A stretch of 26,793 bases of DNA from a virus, in the IMG/VR virus record IMGVR_UViG_3300005399_000078, positions 1-26,793 of that record, one strand, 5' to 3'. Position numbers and translations under genes: made by a program. Positions 1 through 7,010 of the stretch are shown here, piece after piece. Each line of letters starts with the position of its first letter. Positions within the stretch are counted from its first letter, which is position 1. Below the pieces are notes generated by a model that was given only the letters and a program-made list of their open reading frames with translations, did no database searches and had not been told where the DNA came from.

Positions 1-57
1 GTCGTCCAGGCGGATGGTCAGGCGGTTGTCGCGCACTCGTTTCTGGTCGGCGTACAT
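1..57 (-). CDS. Partial small early-region protein (5' end only)
   Basis: Only the first 19 codons lie in the window; the gene runs off the left edge. The visible start reads MYADQKRVRDNRLTIRLDD. The basic stretch followed by an alternating hydrophobic 'RLTIRLDD' strand resembles the N-terminal beta strand of ribbon-helix-helix DNA-binding proteins, but far too little is visible to assign a family. Its ATG lies 4 bp after the stop of the leftward gene at 62-283, so the two are probably co-transcribed, away from the repressor, as the beginning of the early lytic operon. Confidence 0.45.
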   Translation of the reverse strand, partial: MYADQKRVRDNRLTIRLDD

Positions 58-61
58 GGCG

Positions 62-283
62 TCATACCTCCGCCGCACCGGCCTCGGTCGCGGCCTGGTA
101 CTGCTGCATGCCCTGCACAATGAGCAGGCGCGCGGTAGCGGACAGCGAGCGCATTTCCAGGGAGGCGATCTGCTCCAGCTGGCGGCGCTCTGGTTGAGTG
201 AGATGGGTCATCAAGGGTTTGTTGCAGCCCTTGGGGGATGGGGAGCGGCTAATGGGCTCGGCGGTGGTGCTGTGCTGGGTCAT
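62..283 (-). CDS. Small putative ribbon-helix-helix-like protein, first gene of leftward early operon
   Basis: This is a 73-aa protein. The N-terminal 24 residues are Ser/Pro rich. Residues 25-65 (MTHLTQPERRQLEQIASLEM onward, then RSLSATARLLIVQGMQQY) have the strand/helix/turn/helix pattern of Arc/MetJ-type ribbon-helix-helix proteins. An internal ATG at 211 would give a 49-aa form containing only that domain; neither start has a convincing Shine-Dalgarno. It is divergent from the repressor at 466 and is the first gene on the lytic side, the place where P2-like phages carry cox-like or other early regulators. No cox homology is claimed. The fold is inferred from pattern only. Confidence 0.5.
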   Translation of the reverse strand: MTQHSTTAEPISRSPSPKGCNKPLMTHLTQPERRQLEQIASLEMRSLSATARLLIVQGMQQYQAATEAGAAEV

Positions 284-302
284 GGCTTATAGTCCCTTGC
301 AT

Positions 303-443
303 TGTGTAAGACTGATTGCAGGTGCAAGCAAACGCGCGGCGCCCGGTGGTGATGAGGTGTTGCGGTGCATGGGGCTCTCTCCTGTGGGGTATTGGGTGGC
401 GTTGCCGCGCCAGACCAATACAGAGTCATTAACTGTGTAAGAC
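303..443. promoter_or_regulatory. Putative immunity operators: direct repeat TGTGTAAGAC x2
   Basis: The decamer TGTGTAAGAC occurs at 303-312 and again at 434-443, in the same orientation, in the gap between the divergent early gene (62-283) and the XRE repressor (466). The left copy lies about 20 bp upstream of the leftward gene. The right copy lies about 23 bp upstream of the repressor start and would overlap the -35 region of its promoter. P2-type C repressors bind directly repeated half-sites, so these are reasonable operator candidates. No footprint or repressor specificity can be read from sequence. Confidence 0.45.
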
Positions 444-453
444 GAATATAGGA

Positions 454-465
454 CATATATGCACC
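454..465 (+). promoter_or_regulatory. Possible repressor promoter -10 with leaderless start
   Basis: CATATATG at 454-461 gives a TATATG-like -10 box. Its predicted start point falls at or next to the repressor ATG at 466, and there is no Shine-Dalgarno upstream of that ATG. This matches the leaderless maintenance transcripts known for some phage repressors. The -35 is poor and overlaps the TGTGTAAGAC copy at 434-443, which would suit autoregulation. Confidence 0.3.
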
Positions 466-822
466 ATGAACAAGTCTGATGAGACAGATTTGTCTGGTCG
501 GTTACGCATCGAACGGCAAAGCCTGGGGCTCAGTCAGTTCGACGTGGCGGATTTATTGGGGGTGAACCAAAAGACGGTTGCCCGCTGGGAGAAGGAAACA
601 GCGATACCAAGCGACAAGCTGCAGAGCCTTCACGCACATGGATTTGACGTGGTTTATGTACTCACAGGGCAACGGATGCCGAGACCAGCGGAGGGACTCA
701 GCGAACGGGAATCAGCGGTACTTGATAACTTTCGGTCCCTCCCTGAGGAGGACCGGGCGGCGGTACAGCGCCTGACCAATGCGCTTGCGCAATCAGCGGT
801 GAACCAAAAACAAACTGGCTGA
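466..822 (+). CDS. XRE/Cro-C1 family helix-turn-helix repressor (probable prophage immunity repressor)
   Basis: This 118-aa protein has an N-terminal HTH_XRE domain at about residues 10-65. The pattern LRIERQSLGLSQFDVADLLG followed by VNQKTVARWEKETAIPS is a classic scaffold helix, helix 2 and recognition helix. The C-terminal part (FDVVYVLTGQRM, then a charged helix with SERESAVLDNFRSLPEEDRAAV) resembles the dimerisation tail of small Pseudomonas phage regulators; there is no LexA/S24 peptidase domain. It is divergent from the early genes with repeated decamers in the gap, so it probably maintains lysogeny by shutting off the leftward operon. It is also the first gene of a rightward run leading into the accessory cassette. 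Without a protease domain, induction would not use classical RecA-stimulated self-cleavage. Confidence 0.8.
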   Translation: MNKSDETDLSGRLRIERQSLGLSQFDVADLLGVNQKTVARWEKETAIPSDKLQSLHAHGFDVVYVLTGQRMPRPAEGLSERESAVLDNFRSLPEEDRAAVQRLTNALAQSAVNQKQTG

Positions 823-850
823 CCAGCCAGAACAGACAAGGATGCCACCT

Positions 851-1396
851 ATGGCCATGACGCAATGTAAAGAGTGCAAGCACGACGTAGCTACGAGCGC
901 AAAGACCTGCCCGAACTGTGGCGCCATTAATGGCGCTGCCTACAAAGGAATTCGCATCGCCGGCTTGATCTACCTTGCCTTCCTGGCGCTTATCGGCTGG
1001 GGAATCTGGAGCCTGCTCTCCGGACCATCAGATAACAGTACCGCCAACGCCGACACCCAAGCTCCGGCAGCGCCGCAATGGTATGAAGGTGGCACGCTAC
1101 ATGATGCTACTGGGCTTGATTGGCAGAAGGCTGCCTACGCTGACAAGCTGGCCACCGCCGGCGACATTTTGGCCAGGCTCAACAATGTTGGCAGCCTTAG
1201 CCCGCAGATCGCTGGGCGCGTCAATGAAATTGACGATTACAAGCCGCTAGCTGCCGAGCTGGTGACCCAGCTGGATGACGCCTTCGCGCCCGACCCAGAC
1301 TCCGCACAGAATGAACGCATGTTCGCCAATCAGAGCGTGAAGGAAACCAGCGTCATGGTCATGGCAATGATGGGCTGGGTACAGATAGGGGGCTAG
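851..1396 (+). CDS. Zinc-ribbon, single-TM protein with conserved C-terminal domain (accessory cassette gene 1)
   Basis: This is a 181-aa protein. The start at 851 is preferred over the ATG at 842 because AAGG at 838-841 is correctly spaced for it. Residues 6-23 form a zinc ribbon (CKEC, ten residues, CPNC). A transmembrane helix spans about residues 36-56 (IAGLIYLAFLALIGWGIWSLL). After a Ser/Thr/Pro-rich linker comes a domain beginning WYEGGTLHDATGLDWQKA and ending VMVMAMMGW, a pattern I have met in uncharacterised proteobacterial and phage proteins. The zinc ribbon should be cytoplasmic and the C-terminal domain periplasmic. It follows the repressor by 28 bp in the same direction, so it may be expressed in the lysogen. 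Function is unknown; an envelope exclusion or conversion role is inference only. Confidence 0.8.
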   Translation: MAMTQCKECKHDVATSAKTCPNCGAINGAAYKGIRIAGLIYLAFLALIGWGIWSLLSGPSDNSTANADTQAPAAPQWYEGGTLHDATGLDWQKAAYADKLATAGDILARLNNVGSLSPQIAGRVNEIDDYKPLAAELVTQLDDAFAPDPDSAQNERMFANQSVKETSVMVMAMMGWVQIGG

Positions 1397-1400
1397 GTCC

Positions 1401-1703
1401 ATGCGCTTTGCAATGCTGTTGGTCACCCTAATGGCCCTGGCCAGTCACGGGCAGGCTGCCAACACACCCTGTTCTGGCAGTAAGGGCGGGATCTCCCACT
1501 GTGAAGGTGCAACGTTTGTGTGCAACGACGGCACCGCCAGCGGCTCGCGTAGAGACTGCCGCAGCTACTTTGGTGGCAGCAGCCAGCAGACAATTCAGCC
1601 CGCCACTGGCTCTGCCTGCCCATGTAGCGGCAACCAGCTGTGCACAGGCCCACGCGGCGGGCGCTACTGCCTGACCTCGGGCGGGAACAAGAGTTACAAG
1701 TGA
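1401..1703 (+). CDS. Secreted cysteine-rich small protein (accessory cassette gene 2)
   Basis: This 100-aa protein has a clear signal peptide (MRFAMLLVTLMALASHGQA), with cleavage likely before ANTPCSG. The mature part has eight cysteines, suggesting disulfides and a periplasmic or extracellular location. The first half (PCSGSKGGISHCEGATFVCN through RRDC) resembles a short Cys-rich domain seen in many uncharacterised proteobacterial secreted proteins. The last part (CTGPRGGRYCLTSGGNKSYK) matches the general 'TGPRGG-Y ... G-K-Y' motif found at the end of several small adaptor-like proteins. It starts 4 bp after the zinc-ribbon gene. No enzymatic motif is visible. Partner or target is unknown. 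Confidence 0.75.
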   Translation: MRFAMLLVTLMALASHGQAANTPCSGSKGGISHCEGATFVCNDGTASGSRRDCRSYFGGSSQQTIQPATGSACPCSGNQLCTGPRGGRYCLTSGGNKSYK

Positions 1704-1738
1704 AACACCCAACCAACCCGCAATAAAAAGGAGCAACC

Positions 1739-1909
1739 ATGGCTGACGATAAGAAGCCTCAGAACACACCGAGTCCAAGACCTAGCAACGATTCCCGCGA
1801 TGGCGGCAGCCATCACCGCAGCGATGATTCGAGCGGGAGGATACAAACCAATAAAGACACTACAATCATGGAAAGCAGACCAACACCAAGGCCCGGCCCC
1901 AAAAAATGA
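1739..1909 (+). CDS. 56-aa disordered basic/proline-rich protein (accessory cassette gene 3)
   Basis: This short gene starts with ATG at 1739 and ends with TGA at 1907-1909. It is preceded by a strong Shine-Dalgarno (AAAAGGAG at about 1727-1734) at good spacing. Its stop overlaps the start of the next gene as ATGA at 1906-1909, a typical translational coupling. The product (starting MADDKKPQNTPSPRPSNDSR, ending RPTPRPGPKK) has no hydrophobic core and is rich in Pro, Ser, Asp, Lys and Arg, so it is probably disordered. It could be a small partner of the downstream membrane protein or mainly a coupling leader. Evidence for it being real is the ribosome-binding site and the ATGA junction; no homologue is recognised. 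Confidence 0.6.
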   Translation: MADDKKPQNTPSPRPSNDSRDGGSHHRSDDSSGRIQTNKDTTIMESRPTPRPGPKK

Positions 1910-2499
1910 CTGACTCCACGCTAGACGACGACCTTTACGACCTGCGCTTCTATCTGCAGCGGTGTGTGCGTTATCACATGCGCCGTTCTGCCTATTTTTT
2001 GAAGTGGCAGCGCATAACGTCGTTTGTTGGCGTGGTGTTTGGATCTGCAGCACTAACCAGCTTGATTAACCAGGCTGACCCAAGGTTGAGCATCGCTTTT
2101 GCCCTGGTGGTGACGGTGATGTCTGCCTTTGACCTGGTGGTGGGTACCGGCCAACACGCCTGGCTGCACAACGACTTGCGCAAGCGGTTTTTGGAGCAGC
2201 TGGGTGTGCTGGACGCCCAGCAGGTAACACCAGAGCTGCTGGCCGACGTGCGGCACCAGATACGGCGCATTGAGGCAGACGAACCAGCAGACCGCGTGAT
2301 GGTTAACCTGATTGCCACCAATGATGTGATTCGCTCTACCTTTGACAGGGACGAGGTGGAAGAGCACGTCTATGACATAGGCTGGTGCAAGCGCGTGACC
2401 GCCAACCTGATTGACTGGGGCATTGACCAGTACCGCACCAAGGCACAAGCCAAAGAAGACGCAGAGGCCGCGAGCCATAGCACCACAACGGTGGCTTGA
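1906..2499 (+). CDS. SLATT-like two-TM membrane protein (accessory cassette gene 4)
   Basis: This is a 197-aa protein. An N-terminal amphipathic segment (DDLYDLRFYLQRCVRYHMRR, then WQR) leads into a hydrophobic hairpin at about residues 38-83 (ITSFVGVVFGSAALTSLI, a short DPRLS turn, then IAFALVVTVMSAFDLVVGT). A cytoplasmic helical region follows (LHNDLRKRFLEQLG to residue 180). This layout, with a charged helix before a TM hairpin and a long C-terminal helix bundle, is that of the SLATT/DUF4231 superfamily. SLATT proteins are predicted pore-forming effectors associated with SMODS nucleotidyltransferases and SLOG proteins in defence systems. No SMODS or SLOG partner is present here. It is translationally coupled to the 56-aa gene and ends 8 bp from the convergent end of D. 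A phage-exclusion role is inferred, not shown. Confidence 0.65.
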   Translation: MTDSTLDDDLYDLRFYLQRCVRYHMRRSAYFLKWQRITSFVGVVFGSAALTSLINQADPRLSIAFALVVTVMSAFDLVVGTGQHAWLHNDLRKRFLEQLGVLDAQQVTPELLADVRHQIRRIEADEPADRVMVNLIATNDVIRSTFDRDEVEEHVYDIGWCKRVTANLIDWGIDQYRTKAQAKEDAEAASHSTTTVA

Positions 2500-2507
2500 C
2501 CGCGCCA

Positions 2508-3701
2508 CTACTCCAGGTTTAGCCGCTCCCACTCCCGCTTCACGGCCCGCTCTGCGCTAGCCTTGCTCGCATAGAGGTGAGTCAGGCGTAGCGGGCTTGC
2601 CTGATCCCCTTCGGTTACCTTCTGTTGTGCTCCATCCTCATCGCGGTACCAGGCCACTACGCCGGTGTACTGCTCATCTACCAGTGCAGCCAGGTCATCA
2701 TCGCTGGCCAGCTGCTGTTCCAGCTCCAGGCTGTTGGTGTACCCGCTGTCGGTCAGGTTGTGGATGACGCGGCTACACAGCCACACCACGTCGCTGATCT
2801 GCTGCTTGATGCCGTGCAGGCTGTAGGTCATTTCGGGCAGCAGATCGGGGCGGCCACGGGCCAGCGTATACGACAGGGTGGCGGACCCGCGCTGCAGGCG
2901 CTGCCACTCGCTGCGGGCGGCCTGCAGGGCGCTGCTCTGGTCGGCTGCAATGTGGCGCAGGGTTTTGAGGTTGTCCTCTGTGCCGATGATCGCTTCCAGC
3001 CGCTCGGCGCTGTTGGGGTTGTAGTAGTACACCCGCACGCCGGTGTAGCTGTTGCGGTCTGCAGCCAGCCAGCGGTGGCCGTCGCCGTCTTTGCGGGTGA
3101 GGTTGATGTGCGGCAGGGCCAGCCCGCTGGCGGTTTGGCTGGCCCCAACAGGCAGCAGCAACAGGCGCCCCGCTTTGACGCTGGCAATGGCGTCATGCTC
3201 GGTTGCCAGGCGGGTGAGCAGGTTGGCGTCTGATTCGTTGGCTTGATCCTGGTGTGCCAGGCCCACCGCGCCCAGCACCAAATCAATAACTGGCTGCAGG
3301 CTGTAGGCCTGGGCAATGGTACGCACCACGTCTGCCAGGGTAACGCCGTGCCATGAGCGTTCCCGCTTGCGGGTGAAGCCTGCGCGCAAGTCTGCCGAGC
3401 GGGCGCGCAGGGTGAGCACGTCGGGGGTGCCGCTGTGCTCGGTTTCATCCACGGTGTAGGTGCCTTTGTTGACCAGGCCGGTGTCGCTCCAGCCCAGCCA
3501 CAGGTTGATGATGGCACCGCGCGGCGGGATGCTGAGGCGGCCGTCGTGGTCTGACAGGCTGATGTCTAGCTGGTCCGCCTCTAGCCCCCGGTTGTCGGTC
3601 AGGGTGAGGCTGATCAGGCGGTTGTTGACCTTGGGGGTGATGTCTACGCCATCCACCGCCAGGCGAAAGGCTGGGGCCGGGTGCCGGGGTGCGGTGATCA
3701 T
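2508..3701 (-). CDS. D: Tail hub protein gpD (phage late control gene D protein)
   Basis: This 397-aa protein belongs to the phage GPD/late control D family, the gp27-like hub joining the tail tube to the V spike in contractile tails. Family signatures include PAFRLAVDGVDITPKVNNRL near the N-terminus, the SLTLTDNRG...DQLDISLSDHDGRL block, LRARSADLRAGFTRKRERSWHG, and the DQANESDANLLTRLATEHDAI block mid-protein. Length is close to P2 D (387 aa). It is the last gene of the FI-FII-E-T-U-D operon. Its ATG overlaps the U stop (ATGA at 3698-3701). It converges on the accessory cassette with an 8-bp gap and no obvious terminator between. Confidence 0.95.
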   Translation of the reverse strand: MITAPRHPAPAFRLAVDGVDITPKVNNRLISLTLTDNRGLEADQLDISLSDHDGRLSIPPRGAIINLWLGWSDTGLVNKGTYTVDETEHSGTPDVLTLRARSADLRAGFTRKRERSWHGVTLADVVRTIAQAYSLQPVIDLVLGAVGLAHQDQANESDANLLTRLATEHDAIASVKAGRLLLLPVGASQTASGLALPHINLTRKDGDGHRWLAADRNSYTGVRVYYYNPNSAERLEAIIGTEDNLKTLRHIAADQSSALQAARSEWQRLQRGSATLSYTLARGRPDLLPEMTYSLHGIKQQISDVVWLCSRVIHNLTDSGYTNSLELEQQLASDDDLAALVDEQYTGVVAWYRDEDGAQQKVTEGDQASPLRLTHLYASKASAERAVKREWERLNLE

Positions 3702-4129
3702 CGGATGATGTCCAGCACGGTGCTGAGCAGGCTACCCAGCAGCTCGATCTGGGTGTCGTCAGCGCGCTGCAGGGTAAGGGTGAACTCAATACGGCGCGGG
3801 GCCCCATCTTTAAAAAACAGGGTGGCGGTTTCGCTGATGCTCTCGATAACCCACACGCCGTAAATGCGTCCGGTGCCCTCCACCAGCGGCCAGGCGTGGC
3901 CGGTGTCTGCCATGAGCCGCAGGGCGTCGAGCGACAGCCGTTCGCCGGCTATCTCGGGCACGATGAGGCCAGACAACGTGATGGTGTCTTCGCCTTTGCC
4001 GACGTACTGCCGGGCAGGTGCCGCGCCCACTCTGGAGCTGCTGGGGTGGCGCCAGTTGGTTTGCCGTTGAAAGTCTTGATAGGCAGCGGTGTGCAGGCTG
4101 AACACATACAGCCCCAGGGCCATCATCAT
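3698..4129 (-). CDS. U: Tail completion/terminator protein gpU
   Basis: This 143-aa protein is homologous to P2 gpU, which caps the tail and is needed to finish tail assembly. Features are the start MMMALGLYVFSLHTAAYQ, then TNWRHPSSSRVGAAPARQYVG, an LSGLIVPE block, and VWVIESISETATLFFKDGAP followed by IEFTLTLQR, all typical of the family. The open frame extends far upstream (to 4489) inside T, but the first ATG of the triple at 4121-4129 is preceded by GAGG at suitable spacing and sits 11 bp after the T stop, so that start is chosen. It overlaps the D start by ATGA. Confidence 0.93.
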   Translation of the reverse strand: MMMALGLYVFSLHTAAYQDFQRQTNWRHPSSSRVGAAPARQYVGKGEDTITLSGLIVPEIAGERLSLDALRLMADTGHAWPLVEGTGRIYGVWVIESISETATLFFKDGAPRRIEFTLTLQRADDTQIELLGSLLSTVLDIIR

Positions 4130-4139
4130 GGTGTGTGCC

Positions 4140-6869
4140 TCAGTCGTAATCTGACAGAGCCGAGCGGACGCGCGCGGCCTTGTGGCGCTCGCGCTGATCC
4201 AGCAGGCGGTTGAATAGCTGCTCAATCTGGGCCAGGTCGGCCCCGGCCGGGGCGGTGAGCTGAATGTGCAGGGTGTCGCCCTGGACAACCACGGACGGGC
4301 CGCCGCCGGCGCTAATCGGTGGGCGGCTATCAATGGCAACAGCCTGCCCTGCCCCGCCAATACCCAGGGCCAACGCACCGGCCTTGACCATGGCCTGCCC
4401 TGCGCCCAGCACGGCGTTGAGCGGGCCGCCCTGGCTGCGCTGCAGGCCGCGCTGCAGCCCGGCCATAGTGTCGTCACCCAGGCTGGCAAACACGCGGCTT
4501 GGTGAGTGAATGCCCAGCTTGTCTTTAAACCAGCCGATCATCTGCCCGCCGGCGTTGGTGATGGCTGACTTGACTGCGCCCAGCCCATTGGTGATGCCGT
4601 TGACCAAACCGGCCAGCATCTGGCGGCCGTAGTCGGTGAAGCGCTCGGGCATTTCTACCCCGAAGTAGCGCATCACGGCAGAAAAGGCGCGATAGAACAG
4701 CCCCACCGGGGAGAAGTTGACAATCAGCTCGGCGATGCCGGCAAAGCCGCCGTTAAACCCGGCTTTGATCTCTGCCCACAGGCCTTTGAAGTAAGGGACG
4801 ATTTTGTCCCAGTGCTTGTAAATCAGGTAGGCGCCCAGGGCGATGGCGGTGATCGCCAGGCCAATGGGGTTGAGCATGAGCGCCCGGCCCAGCCACAGCA
4901 CGGCACGGCCTGCCCAGGTGAGCGCACCGCCCAGGCCCTTGATGATGCCGATGGCTGAGCCGCCCTTAACGCCCAGAATGGTGAGCCCGTAACGCAGTAG
5001 GGCAAACGGGCCGATGATTGACGACAGCACCACCAGAAGCGACCCGCCAACGGCAACCAGCCCGGCAATAACGGCGGCAGCAGTGGCTAGCTTGGCTACC
5101 AACTCTGGGTTCTCCTTGATCCACTGGCCCACACCGCGCAAGACGGAAGTGAGGTTCTGAATCAGTTCGCGTAGGGGCCCATCGTTGGTGTCGGTCAGGC
5201 TGATGCCTATCTCCTGCCATGCGCTGCTCAGGCCCTTGAGGTCGCCGCCGGCGTTGTCCGCTAGAGTTTCAGCCATGCGTGCATTCTCGCCCTGCACGTT
5301 GTGCAGCTGGGCCAGCAGCCGATCTAGCCCGCCATCCGACATGAGGCTCACGAGCTCAGCGCTACCTGAGCCCGCCTCAACACCAAAAATCCGGGTGAGG
5401 ATGTCTTGGCGCTGGACGTTGCCCATGTCACGGGTGGCGTTGTTAATGTCCCGCAGGATGGATGGCAACTCGCGCATGTTGCCCTCTGCGTCGGCCACCT
5501 GCAGACCAAGCTCTTCCATGGCCTCCCGGCCCGCCTTGGCGGGAGCGGTCAGCCGGTTAATCAAGCCCCTTGTTGTTGTACCTGCTTGGCTGCCTTGAAT
5601 GCCAATATTGCCGAGCAAGCCGGCCATGGTGGCGGCCTGCTCCAGAGTAAGGCCCAGATCAGACTTGCCACCCAGATACTTCATGGTGTCGCCGAGCATT
5701 TCCAGGTCAACGTTGGCCCGCGATGCAGTACCGGACAACACGTCCGCTACGCGGGTGATGTTGCCCTCGACCTCTGGGTCGATCTTGAAGGCACTGCTGA
5801 TGTTACTGGCAATATCCGCGGTGCGCGCCAGGTCGGTATTGTTGGCCAGCGCAAGGTTGAGGATGTCAGCCATTGACGCGCTGATCGCCTCCGGCGTGAA
5901 GCCAGCACGCGCCAGGAAGGTTTGCCCTGCACCCACCTCACTGGCGCTGAACGCGGTGGATGCGCCCAGCCCGCGCGCCTGGTCTTTGAGCATCTGGAAT
6001 CGCGGGTCATCCTTGCTGAGCCGGGCGATAGCCTGCAGCTCGCTCATCTGGGCGCCGTACTCAATACCAGGGGCCAGCAGGCGGGCTGCGCCGTAGATAC
6101 TGGCCCCTCCTACTGCTACACCCCGCGCGCCAGCGCCTGCCAGGTTGCCCCGCAACTGATTAGCGCGGTCGTATGAACTACGAGCACGAGCCATACGGGC
6201 CTGCTGCTGAGCTACACGCTTGAGGGCGTCTTCCTGCTGTTTAAGCGTGGTGTTAAGTCGCTCTTGGTCGGTACGCAGGCGTCGAGACTTGGCCCCCAAG
6301 CCTTCGGTGCCTACGCCTGCAGCATCAAGTTTGGTTTTCAGCGTGGTCAATCGGTCCTGAGTGCCACGTTGCGCCTTGGTCAAATTGTCCGTCTCGCGGC
6401 CGGCATTGCGGATCCGCGTCTGGTAAGTGCGGATAGATGAAGATGACCGTTCAAAGGCCTGGCGGGCGCTGGTGAGGCGGATGTTGGCCTTTTCGAGCTC
6501 GCGCTGAAACTCCGCTGTATTGCCCTTACCGTCGATCAGCGCTTTGGCCAGTTTGTTGTACTGGGTTTGGGCAGACTTGAGATTACTACGCAGGTTGGTA
6601 TGCACCCGGCGTTGATCTTCCAGAGCCTGGGTGTAACCTCGGGACTTGGTTGCCAGATCGCGCAGGGCTCGCGCCTGTTTTACCGACTCGATGTTGGCTT
6701 GACGGTAGGACCGGATGTCACTCTGCTGTTTGTGCAGTTGCTTGATCTGGTCGCGGGTGGCTTTGAAGGCGGCAGCCGCTTCCTTGTTGCGGCCGGTGAT
6801 TGCTTTCAGTGGCTTGGTCACCTTGTCGATGGTGGATAGCACCAATTGCAGCTTGAGATCACGCGCCAT
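4140..6869 (-). CDS. T: Tail tape measure protein gpT
   Basis: This 909-aa protein sets tail length and is ejected ahead of the DNA. The N-terminal 240 residues are a long Lys/Arg/Gln-rich coiled coil (KEAAAAFKATRDQIKQLHKQ onward). A TP901-type tape-measure core follows (GIEYGAQMSELQAIARLSKD, with FSASEVGAGQTFLARAGFTP and TMAGLLGNIGIQGSQAGTTT). Hydrophobic segments lie at about residues 600-690 (LATAAAVIAGLVAVGGSLLV and later). The C-terminal region has the widespread tape-measure motif GIHSPSRVFASLGDDTMAGL. Length is comparable to P2 T (815 aa) but somewhat longer, so the tail may be slightly longer. Its start overlaps the end of E' by 11 bp. Confidence 0.96.
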   Translation of the reverse strand: MARDLKLQLVLSTIDKVTKPLKAITGRNKEAAAAFKATRDQIKQLHKQQSDIRSYRQANIESVKQARALRDLATKSRGYTQALEDQRRVHTNLRSNLKSAQTQYNKLAKALIDGKGNTAEFQRELEKANIRLTSARQAFERSSSSIRTYQTRIRNAGRETDNLTKAQRGTQDRLTTLKTKLDAAGVGTEGLGAKSRRLRTDQERLNTTLKQQEDALKRVAQQQARMARARSSYDRANQLRGNLAGAGARGVAVGGASIYGAARLLAPGIEYGAQMSELQAIARLSKDDPRFQMLKDQARGLGASTAFSASEVGAGQTFLARAGFTPEAISASMADILNLALANNTDLARTADIASNISSAFKIDPEVEGNITRVADVLSGTASRANVDLEMLGDTMKYLGGKSDLGLTLEQAATMAGLLGNIGIQGSQAGTTTRGLINRLTAPAKAGREAMEELGLQVADAEGNMRELPSILRDINNATRDMGNVQRQDILTRIFGVEAGSGSAELVSLMSDGGLDRLLAQLHNVQGENARMAETLADNAGGDLKGLSSAWQEIGISLTDTNDGPLRELIQNLTSVLRGVGQWIKENPELVAKLATAAAVIAGLVAVGGSLLVVLSSIIGPFALLRYGLTILGVKGGSAIGIIKGLGGALTWAGRAVLWLGRALMLNPIGLAITAIALGAYLIYKHWDKIVPYFKGLWAEIKAGFNGGFAGIAELIVNFSPVGLFYRAFSAVMRYFGVEMPERFTDYGRQMLAGLVNGITNGLGAVKSAITNAGGQMIGWFKDKLGIHSPSRVFASLGDDTMAGLQRGLQRSQGGPLNAVLGAGQAMVKAGALALGIGGAGQAVAIDSRPPISAGGGPSVVVQGDTLHIQLTAPAGADLAQIEQLFNRLLDQRERHKAARVRSALSDYD

Positions 6870-6984
6870 GTTTATCCGCTCCTGTCCGTTTGCGCGCCTG
6901 CTCCCGCCATTCCATCAGCTCCGTCAGGGTGAGGTGGTCCATGTCTGACGGGGCCCAATGAAACACGACGGCCAGATCGGCCAT
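6859..6984 (-). CDS. E': Tail protein gpE' (GpE family), -1 frameshift extension of E
   Basis: This 41-aa reading frame (starting MADLAVVFHWAPSDMDHLTL, with ELMEWREQARKRTG) is a clear GpE-family sequence, equivalent to the E' part of P2 E+E'. In P2 it is made mainly as an extension of E by -1 frameshifting, like lambda gpG-T. The frame stays open upstream from the ATG at 6984 back to the slippery heptamer at 7035-7041, so an E-E' fusion can be made here too. The product acts as a tail assembly chaperone binding the tape measure. It overlaps T by 11 bp. Free initiation at the internal ATG is possible but not needed. Confidence 0.88.
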   Translation of the reverse strand: MADLAVVFHWAPSDMDHLTLTELMEWREQARKRTGADKHGA

Positions 6985-7010
6985 CGCGTCTTCTACCCTG
7001 GCCGGCAGGC

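Noticed and set aside
3698-4489. Long 263-aa version of gpU
   Set aside because: The extra N-terminal part lies inside T in another frame; the ATG cluster at 4121-4129 with a ribosome site matches the family start.
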